The position numbers and the translations under genes were made by a program. Under the pieces are notes generated by a model that was not told where the DNA came from, ran no database searches, and saw nothing but the letters and a program-made list of their open reading frames with translations. Shown in pieces: positions 45,239-56,489 of a DNA stretch of 64,000 nt. Within the stretch, counting starts at the first letter, position 1. Every line of letters starts with the position of its first letter. This DNA is from Heligmosomoides polygyrus polygyrus. Lineage: Eukaryota; Nematoda; Chromadorea; Rhabditida; Heligmosomidae. The stretch is taken from contig OX377205.1 of the NCBI GenBank assembly GCA_947396885.1, positions 23,423,407 through 23,487,406 on the forward strand, written 5' to 3'.

Positions 45239-46378
45239 GTAAATCGTAAAAAATTTGTCAAAACCACCGTAAATCGTGAAATCGTAAATCGTAAATTGTA
45301 ATTACGCACACCCCTGTCGTGGACTGAAAGAGAGCTCGTGTCGACGAAGTTACTTATGCGGGCCAGACTTACATGAAACATGCCTCACTTGTACAAGACG
45401 TTTTGGCTTGGCTGCGTGCGTCAATTAGAAAACGGCGAACGTCGATAGAGCAATAAGAGCGAGAATTTTGCAATTCTCACACTGCCAAGATTGTCTAAAT
45501 TTGTTGGCAATGTTAGATGAGGGCAGACATTTGTTATGTTTTGTTCAAAAAACCTTTCTGGTCGTGGTAGAACCCAAAACTTCTGTTAGTGTCCTTGGCT
45601 GACATTCTGGATATAACACGATGAGGATTGTGCTGCCTAGTCAGGATCTTTTCCTCAACGACTAGTTCAAGTGAGGCACGTTTCATGTAAGTCTGGCCCA
45701 CATAAGTANNNNNNNNNNNNNNNNNNNNNNNNNNNNNNNNNNNNNNNNNNNNNNNNNNNNNNNNNNNNNNNNNNNNNNNNNNNNNNNNNNNNNNNNNNNN
45801 NNNNNNNNNNNNNNNNNNNNNNNNNNNNNNNNNNNNNNNNNNNNNNNNNNNNNNNNNNNNNNNNNNNNNNNNNNNNNNNNNNNNNNNNNNNNNNNNNNNN
45901 NNNNNNNNGTAAATCGTAAAAATTTGTCAAAAACCACCGTAAATCGTGAAATCGTAAATCGTAAATTGTAATTACGCACACCCCTGTCGTGGACTGAAAG
46001 AGAGCTCGTGTCGACGAAGTTACTTATGCGGGCCAGACTTACATGAAACATGCCTCACTTGTACAAGACGTTTTGGCTTGGCTGCGTGCGTCAATTAGAA
46101 AACGGCGAACGTCGATAGAGCAATAAGAGCGAGAATTTTGCAATTCTCACACTGCCAAGATTGTCTAAATTTGTTGGCAATGTTAGATGAGGGCAGACAT
46201 TTGTTATGTTTTGTTCAAAAAACCTTTCTGGTCGTGGTAGAACCCAAAACTTCTGTTAGTGTCCTTGGCTGACATTCTGGATATAACACGATGAGGATTG
46301 TGCTGCCTAGTCAGGATCTTTTCCTCAACGACTAGTTCAAGTGAGGCACGTTTCATGTAAGTCTGGCCCACATAAGTA
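45239..46378. repeat. 470-bp direct repeat on both sides of the gap
   Basis: 45239-45708 and 45909-46378 are the same sequence at a constant offset of 670, apart from compensating 1-base indels near 45250. The two contig ends therefore overlap. Confidence 0.95.
45709..45908. other. Assembly gap (200 N)
   Basis: Exactly 200 N. Because the flanking 470 bp are duplicated, the true gap size is probably negative and the sequence may be continuous. Confidence 0.98.
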
Positions 46379-46412
46379 ACTTCGTCGACACGAGCTCTCT
46401 TTCAGTCCACGA
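45987..46412. repeat. Centre of the inverted structure: 76-bp arms, 274-bp spacer
   Basis: 45987-46062 and 46337-46412 are inverted copies with two mismatches, starting and ending with TCGTGGAC/GTCCACGA. Outward of the right arm, CCTAGAAGTCGTTAGG is the complement of the sequence left of the hAT (38900-38914), so the palindrome continues into locus sequence without the hAT. 46405-46412 is thus the hAT empty site. Confidence 0.85.
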
Positions 46413-46607
46413 CCTAGAAGTCGTTAGGCTTAACGATAAGACGTTTTTCTCGCAATCAATTTTCTCAAGTTTTGAAGCCGTTTGGATTTTCAGTATTGTG
46501 AAGAAATGGCTGAAGTTCCCACGCGATTCCACAGTAACCATCCCTAATGCGATGAAATTTCCCAGAACTGTGTATTTTGACAGCATTGAATCAGCAGGCG
46601 GGCGGGT
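46413..46607. repeat. Partial direct duplicate of the astacin upstream region, then a junction
   Basis: 46413-46590 repeats 48360-48537 in the same orientation. At 46590 the match stops after TTTTGACA, and about 18 bp of novel junction sequence (CATTGAATCAGCAGGCGGG) joins it to a truncated hAT copy starting at 46608. Confidence 0.85.
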
Positions 46608-48351
46608 TGTGGAATAACAGCTAAGCTGCTGGAAAAATAAAACACTCATATTTCGATCTCATTATCACAGCACATTATGGTGTGGAATGTATTTGCATAC
46701 AAGGTGCAACCTAAACAAAACTTTTGATCTTGTCAAGAAATAAGTGAAGTGGTTTTGACATTTTTGGTCTCCTTTTTCAATGGTTTGATTGATTGATTTC
46801 ACAAGGCTAATGGAGAGTAGGACTGGCGAATGCAAACAGTGATTGATTATTGGTGTGATAATTTGGGCTTTCCGAAATCTAACAGGTACAAGCAAGCATG
46901 TGGACGAAGTAAATACCGAAATCAATTGCTAGGTATCGTCAAACGATGTTCTTTCATTCCAGAAGTTGTAAATGCCTTCAAAGAACGCTGAAGGGTAAAG
47001 CGCTGCGTTAGTTTGTTTCTTGTTTGAGACCACTCATTCTACATCTATGGGATATCGTGGAGTTCGTTTCAGTGCGGGTTAACCTATAGAATGACTTGCG
47101 GTGGCCAGCCGATGTAAAGGTCAGTTTTACCACATTTGCTGAAGCCTGGAGCGGCTGGTAGAGAGGTTATATGTTGTTGCAGGATGTTTTGTTGCTATCA
47201 AAGCTCTTGCGCCAGGCGGAACCCGAACCCGCAGCCGCTGCTTTTCGGGCAGCGATGTTACGTGCGGTCAAACAGCGCCGGTGGTGTAAGACGAACATCG
47301 CTGCCCGAAAGCAGCGGAACAAAACATCCGTTAACAACGTAAAGGTCAGTGTCTTATCCTTCCCAGACAAGCTCCGTACCAAGTCACCGACCGAGGAATT
47401 ATGAAAAAGTTGGTTGGCCGTGATAGGATCCGAATCAAGAACTCGATTCTGAATCGAGCGACAGTCGTTCCTCCTCCGACTTGTCTACCATGGGTCATCC
47501 ATATGTTTAAAATGCACCGTGCACCTACGAATCAGTTGATCCTTTTTCAGTCCAAACAATACTCTTCTTCTCTACTCTACTTCTAAAGAATGTCGCATAC
47601 GATGCTCCTTTTTGTAATTTAAAGTTTAGAAATCAGACTATAATGAGTATCTAAAAAGAATAAGTGATCATACTTTTTTAATTGTTTCACAATTCCTTCT
47701 CGTCTGCTGCAAAAATGCCCTTTGGTACAGATCAGAATGTGGAAGAGCTTAGAATTTCAGATGTGCCATACGATAGAAATGTGCCATGTGCTCACTCAGT
47801 AGGCGATGCTTGTTAGATTTCTTGTGTAAATGCTGTTTTCGTCGAGTTGATCAGTGATGAAATAATTTTTTGGTTTTGAATGGAATCATTTTTATTGGTT
47901 TTGACTCTGGCTTGTAGAGGTTGTTTTTTCAAAGCCGCACTTTTATATGCAAGCTAAAGGCTAGCCATCATGATGCACATTTTTTGGTCGTCCAAGCAGT
48001 GCAAGATTTTTGTTTGTGCACCATGCATAGGTGTTCTAGTAGATAGCGTTCTGAACAAGTAGTTTATTTTGATTGTCCTCGAACTTGTCCAGCTCGATTT
48101 GAAAGATGTTAATTGATTTTAGTGGCTTCTAGTTTAATTAGAAATGTGTCCAGCTCGAACTGAAAACGACTCAATAAAAATAATTCCCTTCGATTAGCCT
48201 TAATATAATAAAAGAAAATCAGGTATTCAGATGCACTATGAGTCAGCCACCTCTTACGATTTACGGTTTACGATTTACGATTTACGACGATTTTTTCGTA
48301 ATTACGATTTACGATTTACGATATTTCGGATTTCATTTACGCACACCCCTG
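46608..48351. mobile_element. Truncated hAT copy (right arm), without the LINE
   Basis: Its intact end CACACCCCTG finishes at 48351 and is followed by the target sequence GTCCACGA (48352-48359). The other end is cut 664 bp short of the terminus seen at 45316. It carries the mirror SINE, tRNA-like hairpin (47195-47310) and heptamer array (48253-48325). The uninterrupted LINE target site is at 47325-47342. Confidence 0.85.
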
Positions 48352-48926
48352 GTCCACGACCTAGAAGTCGTTAGGCTTAACGATAAGACGTTTTTCTCGC
48401 AATCAATTTTCTCAAGTTTTGAAGCCGTTTGGATTTTCAGTATTGTGAAGAAATGGCTGAAGTTCCCACGCGATTCCACAGTAACCATCCCTAATGCGAT
48501 GAAATTTCCCAGAACTGTGTATTTTGACACATTGAATCGAATGAAAAGGTATCGGTATAAAAGCCGCTCCGGACATCTTGCGGTCGTTCTAATCGGTTCC
48601 ATGTTCCTTCCAGGCGAAGACCAACGCTCACTTGGCTGGCACGCTTTTTCGTTACCGTTGCGTCCTGACTACCCCCAACTTTATGTGTAGAAAGCACATA
48701 GCAGCAGATTATTATCCGTTCATAGAAGGCTGGCTATAGTAGCACATATTCACCGAACGCAGAACACTGTAGTCCTTGATCTCTTCGAATTCTCTCAGAG
48801 CATCTTGCAGACGAAAAGGTCTGCTCCATCCACCTGTTGTTTAGCAAATGTGTTGGAAATAGTGTTGTTTTTCGTTGATACGGCTCGTTGCGTATCCAAC
48901 CCAATGGGCAATGTAAATTTCAGGCT

Positions 48927-51828
48927 ATGTCGACCGCGTACCTTCTGACGGTCTGCCTATTCTCAATATTCGTCCAGACACTTCGCGCTGAGGTGGTAGT
49001 GCAGTCTTACTTGAGTTATAGTATAAAATCGGGATCCAGAACGTACACCTGCTTGAATGTTTCTCAATCTCTTAAATCGATATTTTAGCCTAAAGTCATC
49101 GATATTTTCAATGTCGGCGGTGAGCAGGATATTATGCAGCTTCGTTCGGGACCCAGGTATCCACAACGACTTTCTCGCAAAAAAATAGGATTGAAGTTGT
49201 TCGGAGGCGTAAACGCGTGTTCTTCCAGAAAGCTCTTTAACGCAATAGAGCCAAACTCGACGAGGAAATGGGAGACGAAAGATCAGTCCGGATTCTACGT
49301 CATTCCTTATGTGATAAGCGCAGATTATGGTATGCCCTACCAAACAGAGATTAGTCCCTCGATTTTACAGCTATTCAGTTAATGGGGCATTTCAAAAGTA
49401 GAGCTCTTACGCCCGAACAACGAATGCTGCGTAGCTGAAGCGACACCTCGCTAGTGGTCATGGTTTGATAACCTGTTTCTTCATTCACTACAACAAGCAA
49501 AAACTAAGTAAAAAGGAAAAACAAAAGATACTCTGTTAATAACGACAGAACTTAACTTGTTTTCTGACTCAGTTACCCTTAACGTTTTAGGCACTAAGAC
49601 GAGCACAATAACTGCGGCGATGCAGTCAATCGCAGAGAACACCTGCATTCGCTTCAAAGCTCGTGATAACGAACCCGACTACGTGGAAATTCAGAACATT
49701 AAGGGAAAAGGGTGAGTGCCTAAAAACCCTAGATAGCTAGGTAACTAGAAGGCAAGAGGCAGGAACCCAGTTCGCAAACAAAATCTGTCACCTTAATGCT
49801 CTTCTTCCACTGTAACGGCATTCAAGGATTCAGAGATTCAGAGGCGTTGAGCATTTTACGTGACAAAATGATAAGGATTCGAAATGTGAGCTTATGCGAC
49901 TCACAAGAATGGAACTGTGGGTAAATGATTGAGATCTAAGGCTAGAAGATAATCCATCAAGTGCTGATCAATTTCCACAATATCTTTTCATGAAATATTT
50001 GGTTTTAAAATTCAGATGCAGTGCGTTCGTCGGGCATTCACCTGGCAGCAATCCTGTGATGCTTGAAAACAACAGCGAGGCAACGTAAGTTAGCTCTAGA
50101 GCTTCTTATTAGTATCAGAGCAACTGGCTTGCTACGAAGCGGGTATGACTAGCTGGCGCTGCGTTGTATAGCACGTCGAAAAATGTTTGGTGGCAACTGA
50201 ACGGAGCGCTATGACGACTGTACCCAGGGGATTCCGTGAGGACAGTTACTAGCACTTTCACGACATCGACTCCGAATATCAAAACATTCCATGCTGTCCT
50301 TCAATTACTTCCAAGAGAATCTTAGTCACTTGGGGCGATGTTCCTTAAATTTTTAGATTGTTTCTGAGAAAAACACTGTGCATCCTAGCTCCTCAACGGG
50401 AAATAGTTCAGAATTTTAGGAACGAGGTTGACGAAGAATAACGCCTGGCGCCGAGTGGTCTTTTTTGTGGGATCAGTCATGTACTCCATTTTTGTGGGAC
50501 ATCAATGGTGCAATCTGTATGCGTAGCCCATAAAATGAGAAGCGTAGTGTGCCCGGCGAAGATGTAAGCACATTTCCGCACAAATGCTGCAAATTCCCGG
50601 ACCCTGGGGATTGGAAGGTTTGGTTGCCCTGGACAAGTTCCGAACCAGGAACGTTAATTGGGGCGCTACGCCAGGGTTGTAAACACGGAGAATATCCTTA
50701 ACAGATCTATATTAGACAACGTCTGCCTTGTTTATTAACGCCAAATTCATGCGATGCTTATGAAGGAACTATTCAGATGTTTGAGACACGACCTCGTTAT
50801 TCACGAGTTGCTGCATGTGATCGGCTTATGGCATGAACACCAGCGCATCGATAGGGACAAGTACATTCAAGTCATCTACTCTAACATTGCCCCAGGTGAG
50901 CAGCACAAAAGTCAGGCACGCTGGGAGGTTTTAAAACCTAGACGTGGTCACACGCCGAAACGAAGTCAAAGGAGAGTGCAGTACGACACACTCAAAGGCA
51001 GAGCATTACATTCCGACGATCAGCAAAATCTTAAACGTTTCTAGCCCTGATTCCGTCGAAATTAATGGCGTTAGAAGGAAATTCCTAGTGGCATTAGATC
51101 TACAACCACTTTCAAACTTATTAATAGCGTATCTAAGACGAGGACATTCAGACGACTGGAGCCAATTCGCCTTTGTCGGCAAAGATTTTGGAGCCACCAC
51201 CTATGACCTTCCCTATGATTATACGTCAATTATGCATTACGGAAAAACGGTGTTCTCGAGCACTGGAGGAATTACCATGCAGACACTGGATCCCAAATAC
51301 CAAGTAAGTATCAAGCGACAGCATTCATATAAACAATATCTTGTGAAAAGCATTTTTGAGATTTGTAGTTTCACGGCAACGTAACGTTTGCTCAGCGCTA
51401 CCAATGACTTTTACGTACGAACGCTTCAATTCAGTGCTAGGTGCACGCTTCGCAGTCAGGTCCTTCTTTATTGGATTACTGATTTCGAAAATGACATTAC
51501 CTTGCACTTCCCGACTGCATTCTCTACCTGTGCTATGTAGTCTTAAACCATGAAACAGAATATTTCGTTCGACTGCATGCGTTGTGTAAACGAGATGCCC
51601 CGCTATCCCTTGCTATTATGGTGATCTTCGGAAGGTCAAGCGTTGAACTCACTTGGACCGCCCGTGCGAAAAAGGGCTAAGCAAAACGTTGACTTTTTGG
51701 ATACCCACTGATTAGTTCATTTCAAATTTCAGGACATAATTGGAACCGCAAAGGAGCCATCAGCAAACGACTACCGCAAGGTCTGTCTCGCATACGGCTG
51801 CCAGACCTGCATGGGAAATAAGATGTGA
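48927..51828 (+). CDS. Astacin-family zinc metalloprotease, copy B
   Basis: Exons 48927-48992, 49128-49329, 49591-49711, 50016-50084, 50777-50895, 51152-51303, 51733-51828, all with GT-AG junctions and continuous phase, giving 825 nt and 274 aa. Domain content is as in copy A: signal peptide, short propeptide without a clear FxGD switch motif, [13 protein letters not shown] and SIMHYG. The start at 48927 is chosen because AAATTTCAG ends 3 bases before it (trans-splice-like), and the upstream in-frame Met at 48888 lies before that acceptor. Its upstream region also carries a truncated hAT. It is transcribed away from copy A, the two being arranged head to head. Confidence 0.92.
50444..50674 (+). 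mobile_element. SINE copy in astacin intron 4 (copy B)
   Basis: Mirror of 36600-36830. Confidence 0.6.
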
Positions 51829-51960
51829 TATTCACATCACCTCAACAATCCGATTAACATGTTTCATTAATGAATCTTGTTCAAAACCAAAGGCGTTCTC
51901 TTACAATGATGTTGAGGTAGGCAAGTAAAATTGAAGCAGATAAGCGGAATCTCAAATTTA

Positions 51961-52915
51961 GGCCTATGGTATACTCCCGCGTCGCTCCAGCGATGGACGC
52001 GGGGCAACTGTCAACGGCGCGCCTTCGCTGCAGTGGCGGACGGCGCAGTGGGGCGCGGTTGTCAGTTGACGCGCCATCGCTCCCGCGATGCGTCGCAGAG
52101 GGGTGTTATACCTCCGCGTCGCGGGATGAAACATACTCCCGTGCGACGGGCTGCGATGGTCGCGGAGGGGGGAGCGCTTGTCATGCCCTATTCTATGCAC
52201 TTCCACTCACTTATTTCGACACTTCCTTGGTTCGTGACCATACCACAGCAATTTCAACACACGTCTGGTGATGTTGGGTGGTCATGTGATGTCTCTGTTG
52301 TTCTTCTCGTAGAGATTTCGTCGTGGCTAGAGTCATTTTGGGTTTTCTTGACGGCTTGAACGGCTGCTTTTCGGATGAGATGTTTTCCTAGGCCGTTTTC
52401 CCCCTATTTGTGCCGATTCTCGCATTTTTTTCGCCTGTGAACCTCCTCGACGATCCACATTTCTGCGCCGGACAAGTCACAGGGCGGTTCTATACACCTC
52501 ACGAGAAGCCTCTCGTGTCGTGTCGAGCACAGAAACGTGGGTTTCCGTGCCTGTGGATTGCATGAGGAACAAAAGAAATGCATGAGTCGACACAGGCATG
52601 ACGGAAACCCCCTTTTAAAACACGACATCCACGAAATACCATTGAAAGCAACAACCCTACGACGGCATACGGATCAGAAGGCGATAAAACGGGAAAAAAA
52701 CGCGAAATCACGAACGAAATCTGAGAAAACAAGGAATCCGGGAAAAAATGCACTGAATCAGCTGATTCGCTAAAATTCTGCAAAAGTCTCCGTCTGCAGA
52801 ACTGCGTGAACTATGTCAGCCTCAGCGACGGCGACGGCTCGCGACGCGCATCGCGAGCCATCGCATCGCTGTGCACTCCCGCGTCGCGGCAGCGGACAGG
52901 AGTATACCATAGGCG
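51961..52915. mobile_element. 955-bp TIR element (copy in right arm)
   Basis: Mirror of 34359-35313, with the same TAA flanks. Confidence 0.72.
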
Positions 52916-53247
52916 TTAGCGATTTTGTTACTTTACCTCGATCGATTTCGGAACTGCACAGCCACTGAGGGTTTTTATTAGGCGTATGATCTGTGTAAGA
53001 TATATACAAGTTTCCTGACCCGCAAAATTAAATCTAAAAACATGAAAAGAATAGGTTTGAAAACACGAGTTCAGTGCACGGCTTTTCCGGCGTCTGCAAA
53101 GCTGCAATTGCATGAATCGGAGGGAGCTACCTCAATGAGACTAGTGGTGAGAAGTGCTGGATGTTCGTTGTGGAGATCGCAAAAGAATGAGCTTGCGATG
53201 ACAGGCTGGCTAACAAACTACCAGAAAATCCAAAAGGTCATGGTATT

Positions 53248-54716
53248 TATCACCTGTATCACCTGTCATCCCGTTGATCATCGAATTGCTCGAGCGGGTG
53301 CCAGCAGCGTCTCCATTCGTCCCTGTCGCGTGCCAGAGTGGTCCAATGGATCCTCCTCGATCGAGGGACACGAAGAGCGTCATATCGGTCGTTCAGGGCT
53401 TTCACGAAGAAGTCCGACCAACGCGTTGGTGGGCGTCCTGGTGTTCTTTTGACATCCCGCGGAATCCAGTCGGTGATGGCTCTCGTCCAGCGGGTGTCTG
53501 CGAAGCGCATTATGTGGCCGGCCCACTTAATTTTCGACAACTTGGCCCACGCGACAGCGTCTCTGATCTTCGAGCGTCGGCGAAGCTCGGAACTCCGGAG
53601 GCCTTCTCTCACTTGCGTGAGTCGTTTCACTCCGAGCATCGTCCTCTCGATTCCACGCTGCGCGACGCTGATCGCGTGTTCATCCTGCTTTCGTATAGCC
53701 CAGGTCTCTGAGGCGTATGTTAGGGCAGGAAGAACAGTGGAGTCGAATAGGTGGGCACGGAGTCGGACGTTCTTCGTCTTCTTCGCGACTTCTTCGACGC
53801 TCTTGAAAGCTCCCCAAGCCGCTCTTTTCCTCCTGCTCAGCTCTGGTGCTAGGTCGTTGGCCATGTTGACTTCGCGACCCAGATACACAAAGCTGGAGCA
53901 TTCGGAGATGTTCGTTCCGTTGAGCGAGAATGGGGCATCAGAAACCCATCCGTTCCTCATGAACATCGTCTTCGTAAGATTCAGCTGCAGTCCAACGTTC
54001 CCACATACACGATCGAAGTCGGCCAGCATTCGCTCCGCCTGGCTGATGCTCGGCGTTATGAGCACGATGTCGTCAGCGAAGCGAAGATGATGTAGTTGCC
54101 GACCGTCGACCTTCACTCCCATGTCTTCCCATTCTAGTTCGCGCATGACGTTTTCGAGAGTGGCGCTGAAGAGCTTCGGGGATATGGTATTCCCTTGCCG
54201 AACCCCTCTCTTCACGTCGACGACGACGTCGTTGTAGAATGGTGAGATATTGGTCGTGAATCCACTGTACAGCTCTCGAAGGACTCTGATGTACTGAGTA
54301 GGAACGCCCTGAGTGAGCAGGGCTTCGATGAACGCTTCAGTTTCGACAGAGTCGAATGCCTTCTTCAGGTCGATGAACGTAAGGCAAAGCGGCAGCTTGT
54401 ACTCTCGCGACACTTCGATGAGCTTCGTAATGGTGTGTATGTGGTCGATCGTGCTGAATCCTCGCCGAAATCCTGCTTGCTCGCATGGCTGTCCTTCGTC
54501 CAGCGTTCTGCTAATTCTATTCAGGATAACTCGTGTGAACAGCTTGTAGACTACGGACAGCAGGCAGATCGGGCGATAGTTGCCAATGTCGTGCACGTCT
54601 CCCTTCTTGTACAGCAAGACGGTTCTGCTGGTCTTCCACTGAGATGGAACCTTGCACTCCGACAGGTAACGTGTGAAGAGCCGCGCCAGGGTGTTGATGA
54701 GCGTAGGCGGGTAGTT
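53248..54716 (-). pseudogene. RTE-clade retrotransposon (family B), 5'-truncated, RT largely intact
   Basis: An uninterrupted 452-codon minus-strand ORF (54617-53259) contains [48 protein letters not shown] and the catalytic FADD ([13 protein letters not shown]), then the C-terminal domain [17 protein letters not shown]. In-frame sequence upstream to about 54716 adds the preceding palm region ([17 protein letters not shown]). The endonuclease is missing, so the copy is dead on arrival despite the open frame. The stop TGA falls inside the tail repeat CAGGTGATACAGGTGATA. Confidence 0.9.
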
Positions 54717-55639
54717 ATGCAGTTAGTTAGTTTCTTGGTAGTTATGCAGTTAGAAATTATAGTAGGTAGTGCTTGAACTTTGCACATGAGTCATCCATTT
54801 ATGGTTGAAAAGACAAAGAACAAAGGTCGATGTTAGTCAAACATTTCTTCTGGGCGTTATATCCGAACCATGAACATTGAATGGCAATGGACGCCACAGT
54901 TGCCGCATCACCTGACTGCGCTACAATGCGATCCCGATTTCTAATTGTATCATAGTTGCATTAACTTATATTCTTTTAGTGTGGAGTAGAGTGTGCAGCT
55001 GGATTGTGCACCATATCTTGAGCGGGACGTATTCACACCTCGTAGCAAATAGCGAGCTCATTTTTATTGCAGCCCTAGGAACATGTATAGCACATGTAGC
55101 TGCACATGTAGCTCAATGTTTGAGCGGCTTCATAGAGGAAATTCAGAAGCCTAGAAACTCACTTGACCGTCTAAACTGAATTCTGTTGAAAATCAATGTC
55201 ACGTGTCTGCTAGCGAGGTCTCCAAGATTCATCTTCTATGAGGGATCCTCGGACTTTTTTTCAAAGGGATTTCGGGCTGCTTATAGAAACAGCGGATAAG
55301 TGGTGCGTCGCGTGTGATAGGGGAACGAATACATCCACCACTGGGGACTCCATATTCTTTCGCGTCGTTCTGCAAAACTCATCGCTGCGATTCCATCGCG
55401 GCGAGGGGAGTATGCACGAGGCCTAATGCGGTAAAGATCAACCTACCCGCTCAATGAAAAGGTAGACCGCTACGCCTAACCACCAAACATCCTCCACTCT
55501 GTGCATCCACATTCAGTACATATTGTTACAGAGAATACAAGTGCCATAACTAATTATAAGCTAAAAAGTCTGCTAAATAAAGGCTGCAATTTCAGAACTT
55601 GCTCTGGTAACAACCTGTCAGTCGGGCATCCTGCCTGTC
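54717..55639. other. No gene; short repeats
   Basis: GTAGTTATGCAGTTAG is repeated at 54709 and 54738. Near 55395-55425, GGCGAGGGGAGTATGCACGA followed by GGCCTAA looks like one end of the GC-rich MITE group. No supported exon. Confidence 0.4.
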
Positions 55640-56010
55640 AGACATGTGATGTATCGTGCTGAATCTTCTCCGAAATCCTTCTTGTTCGCATGGCTATACT
55701 TCTTCCAGCGTTCGGCCGATCCTATCCAGGATGACTCGAGTGAACAGCTTCTGCGGGTAGCAGACAGATCGGCGATAGTTGACAGTTGTCAATGTCGTGT
55801 ATGACTCCCTTCTTGTGCAGCAAGTCGGTCTTGCTGGTCTTCCACTGACAAGAGAGAGAGATGGGACCTTGCATTTCGACTTGTAACGTGTGACTTGCCG
55901 CGCCAGGGCGTTGACGAGCGCTGGCAGGAGATTCTTCAGGTGTTCGGGTCTGATCCTGTCGGGACCGGGTGCTGTATGCTTCTTCACCAATGGGATTGCG
56001 TGCGGGATAT
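55640..56010 (-). pseudogene. RTE (family B) fragment, start of reverse transcriptase
   Basis: The minus-strand reading KKHTAPGPDRIRPEHLKNLL and ALARQVTRYKSKCKVPS precedes the region present in the 53248 copy, then breaks into other frames. Confidence 0.8.
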
Positions 56011-56275
56011 CGGAAGAAGAGAGAGTTATCCGACGCTAGATAACAGTAGGCAGGTGGGCGTGGCTATCAGAGATCACAGTGGAAGCTATGGAGCATCTGA
56101 ACGAGCAATGACGTGTGTCGAATGTCAGAAGAAAATCTCCCATATCGATTACTCGCGTTGCCCGATCGATATAGTTACTTATCATTTCGTCGCGTTGCAC
56201 CACGTGCTGCTCTGAACGGTCCCTAAGAATGCATAGGATACCCCCCCCCCCGGCGGGGGAGATGAGGGAGGGTAA

Positions 56276-56436
56276 GGCATCTGTTATACTCCCGCGGGAG
56301 CATCCGCGGAAGGGCGGGAATGGCGCCGAGACTCCTCACCTGGCCAATCGCCGCGCCCCTCGCCACGCCCGCCTCCGCCGTGCACCATTGGTCCGCGAAA
56401 GTTCCGCGGATGCTCCCGGGGAGTATAACAGAGGCC
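56276..56436. mobile_element. 161-bp MITE, TAA target duplication
   Basis: GGCATCTGTTATACTCCCGC and its near complement at 56405-56436 form long inverted ends (inner TCCGCGGA blocks). TAA flanks both sides (56273-56275 and 56437-56439). Confidence 0.85.
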
Positions 56437-56489
56437 TAAGAGTACGTGGATATTCCTCGACATTTCAGTAGCAATGTAGTACAAGATGA

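Larger units (their letters stand above)
38923..45316. mobile_element. hAT-type DNA transposon, non-autonomous, carrying a nested LINE
   Basis: Left end CAGGGGTGTGCGTAA at 38923; right end is its complement, finishing at 45316. An 8-bp target duplication TCGTGGAC flanks both ends (38915-38922 and 45317-45324). Without the nested LINE it is about 2,413 bp. Both ends carry arrays of a TCGTAAA heptamer (38955-39020 and 45190-45303), like the subterminal transposase-binding motifs of hAT elements. No transposase ORF is visible. The interior includes SINE pieces (39878-39937; 44130-44290) and a tRNA-like hairpin (43945-44060). The CAGGGGTG terminus plus 8-bp TSD are the hAT signature. Confidence 0.88.
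46608..53109. repeat. Inverted duplication, right arm
   Basis: Reverse complement of 34165-44652, lacking the LINE. Beyond 53109 the similarity drops sharply. Confidence 0.93.

Noticed and set aside
45667..46051. ORFs running through the N gap
   Set aside because: They consist mostly of X from unknown bases.
45987..46412. A stand-alone MITE with 76-bp TIRs
   Set aside because: The inverted similarity continues beyond the apparent ends into the astacin flanking sequence, so these are palindrome arms and not transposon termini.
53338..54090. 250-codon plus-strand ORF (and 203-codon ORF at 58254-58865)
   Set aside because: Both are antisense to RTE reverse transcriptase; their similarity to each other reflects the two RTE copies.
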